Counted from the stretch's first letter, positions 32,359 through 44,520 are shown. The stretch is DNA of 64,000 nt from Macrolepiota albuminosa (GCA_027475525.1 JAMWFC010000044.1:373340-437339); one strand, 5' to 3'. Program-made: numbers and translations. The notes: generated by a model from the sequence alone, not told the origin.

Positions 32359-34207
32359 CAATGAGAAGAGTGACAAAATGCCTCGGCCATACTGCGGTCC
32401 CTCAACCCAACAGGAGGGCTATTTAATTAGCCCACTGCCTGCATGGTAGGCTTGTTGACTCACCGTAGGGCTAACTCCATTTCTAGCATCTTTGAGACCT
32501 GGGGACAGCTCCAGAGACCTTTGGAACCGCTCCCACAAATAGACAATGCCTGACCTCTGCCTCCGGCGACCTCCGGGAGACTCCGGGCAGACACCCCTAG
32601 CAATGACAACACGCTGTGCTACATTGACAAGCTCACTTGTGGCAACAACAAACAACGCCCCATACCCGCAACTGCCTCCCATGTCCGTCCTGGCCCCTCT
32701 GGAGCCCAACTTCCGTTGCAACCCCCCATCCCACTTTGACCTGCAGAACCCCCCATGACCTCCGATGCAAGCGCAACCCTTCCAGATTGAACATCCCCTG
32801 CGCAACCCGGCACCCAACCCAGCACCTGGCCCTCCCCAGGTTGACCTGACACCACTGAACCCTCCCCGACCGCCTCTGCCACCCCCAACCAAACCCCAAG
32901 GACGACCTCCTGGCCTCCCACCTCTGCCACCCCCTGCATGGAGACCCAGACCTCCTCCTGGCAGGAATGAACTCCCTTGGGACAACAGGCCTCCCAGGCA
33001 TGGACCCCCAGGTGAGCCACCTGGAGGAGGCCCTCCAGGCGGGTGGGGTCCTGCCCTTGGCACCTTTCTTCCCCAAGGAGGGGGGGGTAACCACTACTAC
33101 TACTACTACAATGCCGGACCCCCTCCCTGCAACACCACCGGACCGGACAATGCTCGCGATGCCCTCGTCCATGAAGAGCATCTAGACATCCGAAAGCCCA
33201 ACGCATTCACGGGCTGGGACCCCCAAAAATGGCATACCTTCCTCATCCAATGTCTTAACATGTTTCAGGTGAAGCCACTCACGTTTCAGGTTGACAGCTC
33301 CCGGGTGGCCTTTGCTGCCTCGTACCTCCAAGGGGATCGCCTTTGATCACTACACGGCCCTCATTCAGTTTGATCCCAACAACCCGGCGCTCTCCCGCTA
33401 GCAAGCCTTCATCAACGAGTTCTCTGGGAAGTTCAGGATCTATGACACCATGGCCAAGGCCGAGGACAATCTCTTCAACCTCTGGATGCGTCCCGAGGAA
33501 CGCTTCACCACCTTCATCGTACGTTTCAAGAAGAAAGCTTACAAGACACGCTGGAACTACAGCACCCTCCGGTATGCCCTCCGCTGCGCACTGCCGCAAC
33601 ACATCAAGGATGTCCTCCGACTTGCCCCAAAACAACCCTCCTACGACAGATACAAGGCCCTCATTATGCAGATCAACCAGCGCTACTGGGAAGACCGCAG
33701 TGAGTATTCAAACTCCTGAGCCCTCTAGAACCCTGGGGGAGGACCCCCATAGCCCTCCGGCGAACCCCCCAACCCCCAAAACCAAAACCCTGGTCCCTCC
33801 GCATTCCCTGGTGGCCGACCTCCGGTAAGTCGTGGCTTACTCAATACTAACCCTGGCAGAGACGCCTGCCTCCAGGCCCAACTTAACGCCGCCATGGCCG
33901 CCAATGCCCCAGGCGACATGCCAAGCCCTGAGGAACCCCCAGAAGACCCTGAAAACCCCAACGTTGCTGATGAATGGGACAAAGAGGCCCTCCAGGCCAA
34001 CCGGCTTTAGAAGAAGGGACGACCCTGGGTTGAGGTTCCAAAAGATGTGCAGGAATGACGAAGGAGGGAAGGTGTTTGCGTACTCTGCAGTGAGAAAGAC
34101 CATTTCATCTTCGAGTGCTCCAACGACAGGTTATGAGATGCGCCACCTGGACTTTCAAAGGGGAGGACGCCACCTACAAATATTTAGAGAATGACCCAGC
34201 AATTTAG
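32359..34207 (+). pseudogene. gag capsid region and CCHC (A2)
   Basis: Pro-rich stretch, Tyr run (HYYYYYNAG), then capsid motifs (TFLIQCLNMF; DNLFNLWMRPEERFTTFIVRF; ALRCALPQHIKDVLRLAP). The zinc knuckle C-x2-C-x4-H-x4-C is at 34077-34118. The frame ends at TAG 34205-34207 after NDPAI. Stops elsewhere show it is inactive. The last 490 bases lie within the 598-base repeat and recur at 40146-40635. Confidence 0.82.
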
Positions 34208-34315
34208 ACCTGAAAGACACCCTAAATTGCGGAATCGACCCCCACATCTTCTCCACCCTGGTCTCCCATCTTCGCTCCATAATACTCACACAGGACACCC
34301 TCACGGCTTATCTAC
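33718..34315 (+). repeat. 598-base direct repeat, left copy
   Basis: Family A gag-end sequence directly upstream of the LINE. It matches 40146-40743 over exactly 598 bases with no gaps and about 15 differences, 14 of them transitions and about ten at CG sites. Confidence 0.93.
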
Positions 34316-34480
34316 GGCGCGTCTTGATCTGTAACCACCATCTTCTCACCGTGGGAAAACGAACTCTCTGGGGGTTCGGACGAACACTGAGATAGAGGGA
34401 GTATAGACTAGACGTATATAGCGCATATACAAAGCTGTTTCTACTGCATACATGTCCGTGAACCCACAACCCTCGCCAGG

Positions 34481-35899
34481 ATGCCAGCAAACAGCGGAGG
34501 AATGACGCTACGAGCAACTACGCAGGGAGCCAGACAAACCAGTGGAGGAACGGCGGCGCGCAGCGTCCCCTCTGACCAGGAAGCGCGGGCGAAGAGCACA
34601 GGAGTGACCAGCGTGAGCGAAGCAAGAAAGTGGCTTCAAACGAATGGCCACATAGACAATGTCAGCGACACCATAGAGTTGGACACACTGAAGAACGTAC
34701 TGCTCCAATTGGCAAGACACGCAGACACAACGATAGAGCTAAGGGATGGGCTATGGGCGGTGGCGTACGGCTTGGAAGCCACCAGCACAGGCGCACTGGA
34801 AAAGACGGTAGCGGCGGTGATGGGGAAAGCAATGGAAAACTGCAAGGAGGCGATTGGGAACCTGATAGGGGAAACGGCAAAATCAATGGAGGGCATAGTA
34901 CACCAGACGAAGGAGACGTTGAGCCGATTGGAGGAGAGGCGGGGGGAAGAAATATCAGATCAAGCGGAACGAACAGATAGGGAAGGGGGCACGAACTGGC
35001 CGGGGAGGACTTACGCTGAGGTCACGCGAAGGGCGGAACGAGAGGATATCGACCACAGAAACAAGAACAGATCCAGGCAGCTGATCATAGACAACACGCA
35101 GAGGGGGGAGAGCTGGGGAGGTTTGACCGAAAGAGAGCTCATCGAGAAGGCGAAGATAGCGAAAGACTTGATGGGCATCCAAGGCATAGACAGCCCCAAG
35201 GTTGAGTTCATTACGGCTTGCAAGTTGATAAACGGGGGAATTTTATACGAGCTCAGCACGGTAGACGCAGCGAAATGGTTCGCGAAGGAAGAAGTACGAG
35301 CCGCCTTTCTGGACAAGTTCAGTGCAGGAGCGATCATTAAAGAAAGGACTTTTCCAGTGATTGCCGAATTCGTCCCGGTAACTCTGGAGGATCAGGTAAT
35401 GGACAAGCTGAGGGAGATAGAGAGCGGCAACGGTCTGCACAGGGGGGAACTGGCCTCTGCAAAGTGGGCTAGACCTCCCCAAGCAAGGCACAAAAGCCAG
35501 AAGGTTGCGCATCTGATAGTGGCATGCTCATCGATGGAGGGGGCAAATCACATCATTCGGAAGGGTTTGGCTATTGAGGGGAAGAGAGTCATGGCACGGA
35601 AACTAGAGCAAGAACCACGGAGGTGCCTCAAGTGCCAACGCTACGGCAAGGGCCATCTGGCAGGAGAGTGCAAGCAAGAGAAGGATACTTGCGCAATATG
35701 CGCCAATGACCACAGGATGAAGGATTGCAAAGAAACGGACCCCTCAAAGTTTACGTGCGTAAACTGCAAGAGCAGAGGCATCCCCCACGACCACCCGGCG
35801 TCAGCGAGGTCGTGCCCAGCTTTTGTGGAGGTGAAAGCCAGACTGGCATACAGAACACTGGAAGCAAAATACAAATACTTCCTCACGAATCAGACTTGA
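34481..35899 (+). CDS. LINE ORF1 protein (RNA-binding, CCHC)
   Basis: Intact 472-residue frame from the ATG at 34481. The N-terminal third is Thr/Ala-rich, then a helical stretch (residues about 60-160, KEAIGNLIGETAKSMEGIV...TLSRLEERRG) likely forms a coiled coil for trimer or multimer formation. The C-terminal part (about residues 375-460) has three Cys/His motifs starting CLKCQRYGKGHLAGEC, CAICANDHRMKDC and CVNCKSRGIPHDH. Such proteins bind the LINE RNA. The next ORF starts about 340 bases downstream, in a region also open in other frames. Confidence 0.92.
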   Translation: MPANSGGMTLRATTQGARQTSGGTAARSVPSDQEARAKSTGVTSVSEARKWLQTNGHIDNVSDTIELDTLKNVLLQLARHADTTIELRDGLWAVAYGLEATSTGALEKTVAAVMGKAMENCKEAIGNLIGETAKSMEGIVHQTKETLSRLEERRGEEISDQAERTDREGGTNWPGRTYAEVTRRAEREDIDHRNKNRSRQLIIDNTQRGESWGGLTERELIEKAKIAKDLMGIQGIDSPKVEFITACKLINGGILYELSTVDAAKWFAKEEVRAAFLDKFSAGAIIKERTFPVIAEFVPVTLEDQVMDKLREIESGNGLHRGELASAKWARPPQARHKSQKVAHLIVACSSMEGANHIIRKGLAIEGKRVMARKLEQEPRRCLKCQRYGKGHLAGECKQEKDTCAICANDHRMKDCKETDPSKFTCVNCKSRGIPHDHPASARSCPAFVEVKARLAYRTLEAKYKYFLTNQT

Positions 35900-36237
35900 A
35901 CATGGGAACGGATGGAGGAACACCATACATCAGAAGCCACCGAGCAGTGGTTGCCAAAGGGTATAGGGCAGGGGAGGCTGGCAGGAGGATTTCGAGGTCA
36001 GGGAGGGGGCGGCAGACCAAAGCGAGCAATGAGTGCAGGGGAAGGAAACAAAGAAGGGGGACACCCAATGGGGGGCACACAAACCACCCTCGACCAATTC
36101 AGGTGGGGAAGCACACAGGACAAGGAGTCCCAAGGGGGCCGAGAGCAGCAGAGCTGGAGCGAGGAGGTTGACGAGATGATGGGCTCCTTGGACACAAGGA
36201 AAGGAGCAAACGAGCAGCCTACCCAAAGCCTGTCCCA
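35900..36237 (+). other. Spacer between LINE ORF1 and ORF2
   Basis: G-rich spacer. Overlapping open frames are present (for example 35912-36241, reading EEHHTSEATEQW...), so ORF2 might start upstream of 36238 in this stretch, but no motif decides the start. Confidence 0.5.
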
Positions 36238-39200
36238 ATGAGAGGGGAACAGGAGGGGGGGATGCATAGGGACCATGAGGAGAGGAAAACACTAAGTATA
36301 TGGCAAATCAACATGAACAAATCGCTTAATGCTCAACATGCTGCGCTGTTCGCCCTACGTGGAGACATTGACGTTTTATGCATCCAGGAACCGTATTTCG
36401 ATTTTAACAAGAAGTCGAGGGCCACCCAATTATGGCGCCCAGTATACCCAAAAGGACATGATGAGAAGGAGGTGGGGAAGACAAGGGCGATAACCCTGGT
36501 GAACAGGCGGATAGCGACGAGCGCCTGGAAGAGAGTGGATGTGGAAAGTACAGATGTTGTGGGAATCAGTATCGAGACTGCAGAGTGAATGGTGAGAATT
36601 TTTAATGTGTACAATGATGGGACACACTCTAGGAGTATACGCGCACTGGATTTCTATCTGAGAAGCGCTGCAGGCCGTGGCCAACAAGGGAGGAATGGAG
36701 CTGACATATGGGTCGGCGACTTCAATCGGCACCACCCGATGTGGGACCATCCGAGTAACGGGCATCTATTTATGAGAGCCAATTTGGAGGCAGCAGAAGA
36801 AATGATAACCATACTTAACAGGCATCGGATGGTGATGGCGCTGCGGCCAGGGGTACCCACACTAGAAGCAATGAGCACCAAGAATCTGACAAGGCCCGAC
36901 AATGTATTCGCCATGCACACCTTAGCAGAACACGTAATTCGATGCGAAGTGATGAGAAGTGACACACCACCAGGAACTGACCACTTTCCGGTCTTGACAG
37001 TGCTGGACCTGACACCAGAAGTGAGCACGGAAGGGAGGGGAAGGAATTTTCGAAGAGTCAACTGGGAGGAATTCGAAGAAGAACTGGGAAAGCAGCTAGA
37101 AGGAGTAGCAGTGGGGAGAATTGAGAGCAAGGAGGAGATGGAACAACGGTCGAAGAAGAACTGGGAAAGCAGCTAGAAGGAGTAGCAGTGGGGAGAATTG
37201 AGAGCAAGGAGGAGATGGAACAACGGTGGGAGAGGTCATGGAGGCGCTGAGGAGAACAGTAGAGGCAAAGGTACTGGAGAGGTGGGAAACAATGTATGCC
37301 AAGAGGTGGTGGACAGAGGAACTATCAGCAATGAGGCAAAGAGTGAAGCGATTAGGAAGGGAATCAGAGAGGGTAATCCATATTAGAGGCCATCGGACAC
37401 ACGAGGATTTCCGGCGAGCACGAAATGATTACAGCCAAGCCATCAAAAGAGTAAAGAAGGCGCATTGGGAAAAGTGGTTGGACGAGGTCAATGCGAAGAC
37501 AATTTGAGATGCAAAGAGCTTCATCATGACAGCGCCATCAGATGGGGGATGGGCAAGGATGCCAACGCTAAGGAGGGAAGGGGGAGACAGAGGGGACAGT
37601 GTGATCGCAAATGAAGAAAAGGCGGATCTGTTTCATAAAGCCTTTTTCTATGAGGCCCCAGAAGTCGAGACAACGTTGGATGGAGAAGGAGCAGTGGAGC
37701 CTGCCTTTGAATGGAGCCCCATCACTGACAAGGAAATTTATGCAGCCATTGCGAAGCTGAAGCCACATAAGGCCCCAGGCTTAAGTGGGATCCCCAACAT
37801 AGTCCTGATGAAAACAAAGTATATGATTGTTCCATACCTGGGACCGATTTTTAGGGCTACTTTCGATGTCAGGGCGTACCCAGAGAGATGGAAAATCTTT
37901 AAAACAGTGGTAGTAAAGAAACCAGGCAAGGACGACTACAGCAACCCAAATTCGTATAGACCAATTGCGCTGCTCGACACCGTTGCAAAAGTCCTTTCCT
38001 CATGCATCAAAACTAAGCTGGCCTACTGGGTGGAGAAGAAGAATTTGCTGCCGAAATACCAGTTCGGGGGGCGCCCAGGCAGATCAACGACTGACTCGCT
38101 CCACACGCTAATCACATTCATTAAGGATGCCTGGAGGAGAGGAAAGGAAGTAGTGGTGTTGTTTATAGACGTGAAGGGGGCGTTTCTGAACACAGTCCCA
38201 CAAATCCTCGCAAGAGACATGCGTCGAAAGGGAATACCAGAGGAGGTGGTGACATGGTTTGAGCGCAAGCTGGACGGGAGGAGAACAGTGGTAGCGTTTG
38301 ATGATTTCACGTCGCGTGACATCCCGGTAGAGAGCGGACTAGACCAAGGTTGCAACACCTCAGGAATATGTTACAATTTCTACAATGCAGGCCAGATTGA
38401 AGGAGCGAGGGAGAAGGACAGGGAGCTGGCAGGATCATTTGCAGACGATGCATATGTGGCAGCGGAGGGAGACAGTATGGAGGAGGTGGCGAGAAAGGTA
38501 GAGGACATGATGAAGAGAAAGGGGGGAGCAAGCGAGTGGGCAGAGACACACCACTCAATATACGAAATCAAGAAGTTTGTTGCAATGGGTTTCATGAGGA
38601 GAAGGGAGAGGGATGGGAGGAGACAGGGGAGGATGAAACCGGCAACGAGGCCGAGGGTTACGGTGAATGGGACAAGAATCAGGGTGGAAACAGCGCACAA
38701 ATTCCTGGGGGTCATCCTGGATCAGGAGCTCCGTTTCAGGGAACATGCCGCGTATGCACATGGCAAGGGAACAACGGTTGCCATGCAGGCCAGGAGGCTA
38801 GCAAGGACAAATGGGGGAGTGAAGGGAGCTTTTATGAGAAGAATGTACGAAGCAGTGGTGGTGCCTAGCATGCTGTATGCCGCCGACGTCTGGTGCACGC
38901 CAGACGTGGAGACAGAGGGGAAGACCACAAAAGGCTCGCAAAGCTTCATGGCAAAGTTAGGCAGAGTGCAGAGGACCAGTGCTCTGCAAATAACAGGGGC
39001 GCTGAGAACGACTCCAACTGACCTGCTGGAAGCGCACGCAGGATTGATGCCCATTCCCACAAGAATCAAGAAGGCGTGCGTACTAGCTGCAGCGTGCATA
39101 GCCTTGATGCCACAGACCCACCCATTATATAAACCTGCAAGGCGCGCCGCAAAGTTTGTGAAAAGACACAGAGCACCGCTGCATCACATTATGAAGGCGA

Positions 39201-40156
39201 TGGGGCGACATCCCAACGACATGGAAACCATAGCGATAGTATGGCACCCACCCGACTGGAGATGCCCATTCAAAATTACAATAGACGGGACAGTAGAGGA
39301 GGCAGAGGAGAGGGAAAGGCACAATGAGGCAGAGATAAGGATCTACTCGGATGGGTCAGGCCACAAGGGGAGAATTGGAGCTGCAGCAGTACTATACCGA
39401 AGGTTTCGGCGGGAGGTCAGGGTTTTGAGGAAGTGTTTAGGATCGGACAAGGATCACACCGTGTTTGAGGGAGAATGTGTGGGCCAGCTGTTAGGCCTTG
39501 AGCTACTGAGAAGAGAGGCAAGAGGACGAGGGAGGATCAGGGATGCAACGTTGGGGACAGACAATCAGGCAGGAATGAAGGCAGTCGGAGACACAGGAAG
39601 AGGGACGGCCAGGTATCTAGTGGATGAGATCCTAGATGGATTCAGGAGGGTTGAGAACATCAATGCTCACTTGGGATTTGAACTGTACTGGACGCCGGGC
39701 CACGCAGGCATCCCTGGCAACGAGAGGGCAGATAAGGAGGCAAAACGGGCAGCGGAAGGAGACGAAACCGAAACCAGGGGTGTAGCTGTGCTGAGGAAAC
39801 CGCTGAAGACGTCTAAAGCTGCAATTCTAGCAGCACACAAGAAGCGATGGCAGGGCGAGATGGAACAACAGCTAAGGGATTCACCACATTTTGGGCGACT
39901 TCAATCTGTGGATCGCAACGCCCCGCAGATGAAGATGGCCGTAAGGATGGCGGATGCCCTGCCAAGGCGACATGCAGCCCTCCTCATTCAACTGTGCACG
40001 GGCCACTGCCCCCTCAATCAGTACCTACATCGCTTTGGCCGAAGGGAATCCCCATTATGTGGAGCTTGCCAGGAAGCCCCAGAGACAGTAGAACATTTCT
40101 TAATTGAGTGCCGGGCCCACGACAGACACCGGGGGGAAATGCGCCGAGCCCTCTAG
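36238..40156 (+). pseudogene. LINE ORF2: endonuclease, reverse transcriptase, RNase H (broken)
   Basis: AP-endonuclease motifs: IWQINMNKS, CIQEPYFDF, VGDFNRHHPMWD and TDHFPVLT. A TGA at 36586 splits this domain (probable CGA decay). A 77-base tandem duplication (37073-37227) and a frame shift follow, then a TGA at 37506. From 37526 an 876-residue frame carries RT (KAPGLSGIPN, PNSYRPIALL, GGRPGRSTTD, FIDVKGAF, active site FADDAY at about 38436) and RNase H (YSDGSG, TDNQA, GIPGNERAD). It ends in a C-terminal C-x2-C...H...C motif (CGACQEAPETVEHFLIEC) and stops soon after the join with element A2. It nicks target DNA and copies the RNA in place. Confidence 0.92.
37073..37227. repeat. 77-base tandem duplication 10
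   Basis: Period 77, copies identical, between endonuclease and RT of the LINE. Here removing one unit does not by itself restore the frame; a further one-base change is needed. Confidence 0.9.
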
Positions 40157-40743
40157 AACCCTAGGGGAGGACCCCCATAGCCCTCCGGCGAACCCCCCAA
40201 CCCCCAAAACCAAAACCCTGGTCCCTCCACATTCCCTGGTGGCCGACCCCCGGTAAGTCATGGCTTACTCAATACTAACCCTGGCAGAGACGCCTGCCTC
40301 CAGGCCCAACTTAACGCCGCCATGGCCGCCAATGCCCCAGGTGACATGCCAAGCCCTGAGGAACCCTCAGAAGACCCTGAAGACCCCGACTTTGCTGATG
40401 AACGGGACAAAGAGGCCCTCCGGGCCAACCGGCTTTAGAAGAAGGGATGACCCTGGGTTGAGGTTCCAAAAGATGTGCAGGAATGACGAAGGAGGGAAGG
40501 TGTTTGCGTACTCTGCAGTGAGAAAGACCATTTCATCTTTGAGTGCTCCAACGACAGGTTATGAGATGCGCCACCTGGACTTTCGAAGAGGAGGACGCCA
40601 CCTACAAATATTTAGAGAATGACCCAGCAATTTAGACCTGAAAGACACCCTAAATTGCGGAATCGACCCCCACATCTTCTCCACCCTGGTCTCCCATCTT
40701 CGCTCCATAATACTCACACAGGACACCCTCACGGCTTATCTAC
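40146..40743 (+). repeat. 598-base direct repeat, right copy
   Basis: Second copy of the gag end, with a second CCHC knuckle at 40505-40546 and the same terminal stop at 40633-40635. It continues without a break into the protease part of element A2. Confidence 0.93.
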
Positions 40744-41750
40744 CCTCCCACTCCTTGCACTTCCTCCTCCTCAAAACCCGCCTCATCTCCTCTAGAATCC
40801 CTCTCAACACCCTTGTCAACAGTGGCGCCACAGACAACTTTATCAACAAGGCATGGTCTATCTTTGCCCCAGAACCTGCTCAACAACTCCCAGTCCCGAT
40901 ATGACTCTGCCTCTTTGACGGAGACACCTCTACAGCAGGGAATATTACTTATTCTGTGCGTATGCCCATTATCTTCGCCAATGGACAGACTCACACCCTC
41001 TGGATGCTGATAACCAAACTCCACCCCTCCATGCCCCTGGTCTTAGAGCTTCTGTGGCTTCAAGACACCAACCCCTGCATCAACTGGCAACATCTTACCC
41101 TTCGCCTGACCTGGGAACCAACACCCGACAACCAGTAACTCTCATTTGACATCCCCCACTCCCCGGGCCCCAACCCAACTCTGAAGGACCTCCTGGATGG
41201 GCCCCCACCACTCTCTGGGCTCCAGTCCTGCTCGTCCTGATCCTTCATCATCAATGCCAGGGTAGACGGCACCCTGGAACTGATATCAGCCCTCATTGAC
41301 AGCAGAGCTACCGCAGTTTTCATCAGCAATACCCTTGACCTTCCCCACAACTCTCTTGACCAACCCCTCTACTTGCAACGGCTCGACGGCACCTCCTCCT
41401 CCTCTGGCCCCATCCAGAGGTCTCACTCAGGACACGTGACCCTGGACAATGGCTTTGAGTTCACCTCTGACTTTCTGGTCATACGGCTTCATGGGTTGAC
41501 CCCGATGGTGCTGGGACTATCCTGGCTACGTGACATAAACTCTGACATTGACTGGAGAACGCTCACCATGACGTTCCCAGGACCTGAGGACCACCCCATG
41601 ACCGCCATGCATCTCTGGGCTCTAGGGAGCGACCCAAAGCCTGACACTCCTGGAGCTGCAACCTTGCCCCTCACTGATGTGCTCCTGATGCCCGTCCAAA
41701 CCTGCAAGGCCCCCAATTGACCCCCAAACATTTCTCAGAACAAGTACAGA
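40636..41750 (+). pseudogene. Tandem retropepsin-like domains of pol (A2)
   Basis: First active site at 40818 reads NSGAT (Asp changed to Asn) and is followed by PLVLELLWLQDTNPCINW. The second at 41298 reads DSRAT (Gly changed to Arg) and is followed by PMVLGLSWLRDINSDIDW. Both are inactivated copies of the DSGAT sites in element A1, at the same spacing of about 160 codons, so the double domain is a family feature and not a copy error. Confidence 0.8.
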
Positions 41751-42049
41751 GGGCCAAACTACCTGGGCTGGTTTCAGACACACGCCAAACCTGCTCTGAC
41801 CTGGGAACCCGCGACCCCAATTAACTCAAATGCACTCAACATTAGGATCATTGAAGCTGCCCCCTTCGCCCACCTCATGCAGGACAGAACCCCCACGTTT
41901 CAGCTGCATACCTTGCTATCTCTCCCAAAAGAACACCTATGAGGGGACGCTATTCCTCCAGAGAAGAAAACCGAGGAACAGATCCTCCAAGAAGTAGTTC
42001 CCCTGGAGTATCATGAGTTCGCTGACGTATTTTCCAAAGGAGACGCTAA

Positions 42050-42910
42050 GGAGATTCCCCCTCACTGCCCCTATGACTATACAATCGATCTCAAGGAAGG
42101 AACACCCCCCCTTTTGGCAAGGTATACAACATGTCAGAAGTCAAACTCTGGGCCCTCAAGGACTACTTCGATGAAATGCTCGGAAAGGAATTCATCTGAC
42201 CCTCCACCTCTGCTGCCGGAGCCCCGGTTCTATTTGCCAAAAAAAAAGATGGCTTGCTCCGACTCTGCATTGACTACCAGGAACTTAATAAGATCACCAA
42301 GAAGAACTGCTACCCACTTCTGCTCATCAGCAATCTGGTCGATCGACTCTACAGTGCCAAGGTTTACATGAAGATTGACCTCCACTCTGGCTACAACAAC
42401 GTCCGCATTGCCCCAGGACATGAGTGGAAAACCATGTTCCACACGCGGTATGGTCTGTTTGAGTACCTTGTAATGTCTTTTGGAATGACTAACTCCCCTG
42501 CCACGTTCCAATACTTCATGAACGACATCTTCCATGACATGAGCGACGTTTTCATGATTGTCTACCTGGACGACATCCTCATCTACTCTGACTCAAAGGA
42601 GGACCACCAGAAGCACGTCCAACAAGTCCTTGAACACATCCAGAAGCACAACCTCCACACCAAGCCTGAGAAGTGTTCATTCCACATGGAAGAGGTTGAG
42701 TATCTTGGTGTTATCGTATTCCTGAATGGCGTTCACATGGACCCCCACAAAGTCGAGGCCATTGTCAACTGGCCACAACTCCGGAACATCAAGGAAGTAC
42801 AATCCTTCTTGGGTTTTGCTAACTTCTACCGGAGGTTTATAGACAATTACTCCGGTATCACAAAACTCCTCAACCGGCTCACATGCAAGAATGTTGCATG
42901 GAACTGAGAC
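42050..42910 (+). pseudogene. Reverse transcriptase (A2)
   Basis: Motifs: LCIDYQELNKITKKN, MKIDLHSGYNNVRI, FGMTNSPATFQ, the active site YLDDILIYSD at about 42565, KPEKCSFH and YLGVIV, SFLGFANFYRRFI. A 217-residue open piece covers most of the domain. A frame shift near 42240 and a stop at 42905 break the polyprotein. Confidence 0.92.
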
Positions 42911-43440
42911 AGTAAGTGCCAGAGCATCTTTAACTTGCTCAAGGAGGCTTTCACAGCTGCCTCTATACTCTGGCATTATGACCCTGCCCTCCTGATCATC
43001 TTGGAATGCGATGCCTCTGACTACACCATTGCCAGGATTCTCTCGCAGATGGGATCCGACGGTGGAGAACCCCAGACAGTCACCTTCTACACCCGGTCTA
43101 TGATTGATGCCAAACTCAACTACAACATCTACAATAAGGAGCTCCTCGCCATTGTTGAAGCCTTCAAACAATGGTGAGCCTACCTTGAGGGAGCCCGGCA
43201 CCGGATCCAGGTCTACTCGAATCACAACAACCTGCAGTACTTCACCACAACCAAGCAACTTAGTCGACAACAGGCCCAATGGTCCGAGATCCTCTCGGAG
43301 TACGACTTCACAATCCAGTACCACCCAGGACAACTTGGGGCTAAACCCAATGCCCTTACTCGACGACCAGACGTCTACTCCAAGAAGTCGTTCAAGGTGG
43401 AGTGCAATGCATTCAATCATTGTGTGGTGATCCCTCCCAA
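42911..43440 (+). pseudogene. RNase H (A2)
   Basis: Motifs [45 protein letters not shown] and [16 protein letters not shown] follow the gypsy RNase H order. One TGA at 43175-43177 interrupts it. Confidence 0.9.
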
Positions 43441-43589
43441 ACATCTGAATGCTGTACTGATTCTAAATGACAAAGGAACCCTAAGCCAGATCTGCCATGC
43501 TCCACAAGACAAGTACTTCACTGATCACAACCCCCGCAACCCGCCTTCTCCCTATCTCCCAACAAAAATCTACTCCAGGACAGTCACAT

Positions 43590-44520
43590 CTACGTCATGG
43601 ATTATGCCTGACTTTGATATGACGTCCTTTGCCAACACCATGACCACAAGCTCCGGGAACACCCCAGGATATATAAGACCTTCCAGCTGATCTCTCAGAC
43701 TTATTTTTGGCCAGGATTGAAGAAGGACATGACCTGCTACATTTGATCATGCAAATCCTGCCTCCAAGCCAAGGTTCCCTGACAGCAACCCTATGGACTC
43801 CTGAAACCTCTGCCGGTCGGATGACACCCCTGGTCCTCCATATTCCTGAATCATATCATTGAACTCCTGGAATCTGAAGGGTTCAATGCCATTCTTGTTG
43901 TTGCATATATGCTAACCAAACAGGACATCTTCCTACTCTGCCATACCACAGACACCACTCCAGACTTTTCCCGGCTGTTTCTTGAGCATGTCTTTGCCAA
44001 GCAAGGACTCTTAGATGACATCGTCTCTGACCATGGCCCACTCTTTGTGTCCAAGTTCTGGACCTCCCTGTGTAAGGCCCTTGAAGTAAAGACTAACCTC
44101 TCTACCACCTACTACCCCAAAACCGATGGCCAAACTGAAAGGGTCAACCAATCTCTCAAGCAATACCTCTGGCTGTATGTCAATTACTTGCAGGACAACT
44201 GGCGTGCCGAGCTCCCCCTGGCCGAGTTCACCTATAACAACATGTCACACTCTGTCACCGGGGTATCATTCTTCTTTGCCAACAAGGGATACTACCCCCG
44301 ATTGACCCTCTTGCTCCAGGACATCCCATTGCATGCCACCCACAAGGTCGCCCAAGACCTCCAGTCCCTTCACGAGTTCCTCTGGGAAGATATTGACACT
44401 GCAAACTGGGCCTACATGAAACACGCCGACCAAAAACAGAAAGATACCCCTGACTAGGCCCCCAGGACAAAGGTATGGTTAGACCAATGCCACCTCCGCA
44501 CCTGCCGGCCCTCCCCAAAA
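43590..44520 (+). pseudogene. Integrase (A2)
   Basis: An HHCC-type start ([10 protein letters not shown] ... CKSCLQAK) is followed by core motifs: an Asp in YMLTKQDIF, SDHGPLFVSKFW at about 44027, and YYPKTDGQTERVNQSLKQYL with the catalytic Glu at about 44137. Stops in the zinc part and at 44455 show decay. It would insert the cDNA into target DNA. Confidence 0.9.

Larger units (their letters stand above)
34316..40145 (+). mobile_element. LINE (non-LTR retrotransposon) inserted in element A2
   Basis: Layout: short 5' leader (34316-34480), ORF1 with CCHC knuckles, ORF2 with AP endonuclease, RT, RNase H and a C-terminal Cys/His motif. CG content is high, and the two clear inactivating stops are TGA codons explainable as CGA decay. 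The 3' end is cut: ORF2 joins element A2 sequence at 40146 with no 3' UTR or poly-A. Non-LTR elements usually lose the 5' end, so this is odd. It belongs to the RNase H-bearing fungal LINE group (Tad1-like by layout). Confidence 0.93.

Noticed and set aside
34500..40100. Many open frames on the strand opposite to the LINE and overlapping frames on the same strand
   Set aside because: They are shadows of the G/A-rich LINE coding sequence; they lack motifs and the real frames carry endonuclease, RT and RNase H motifs.
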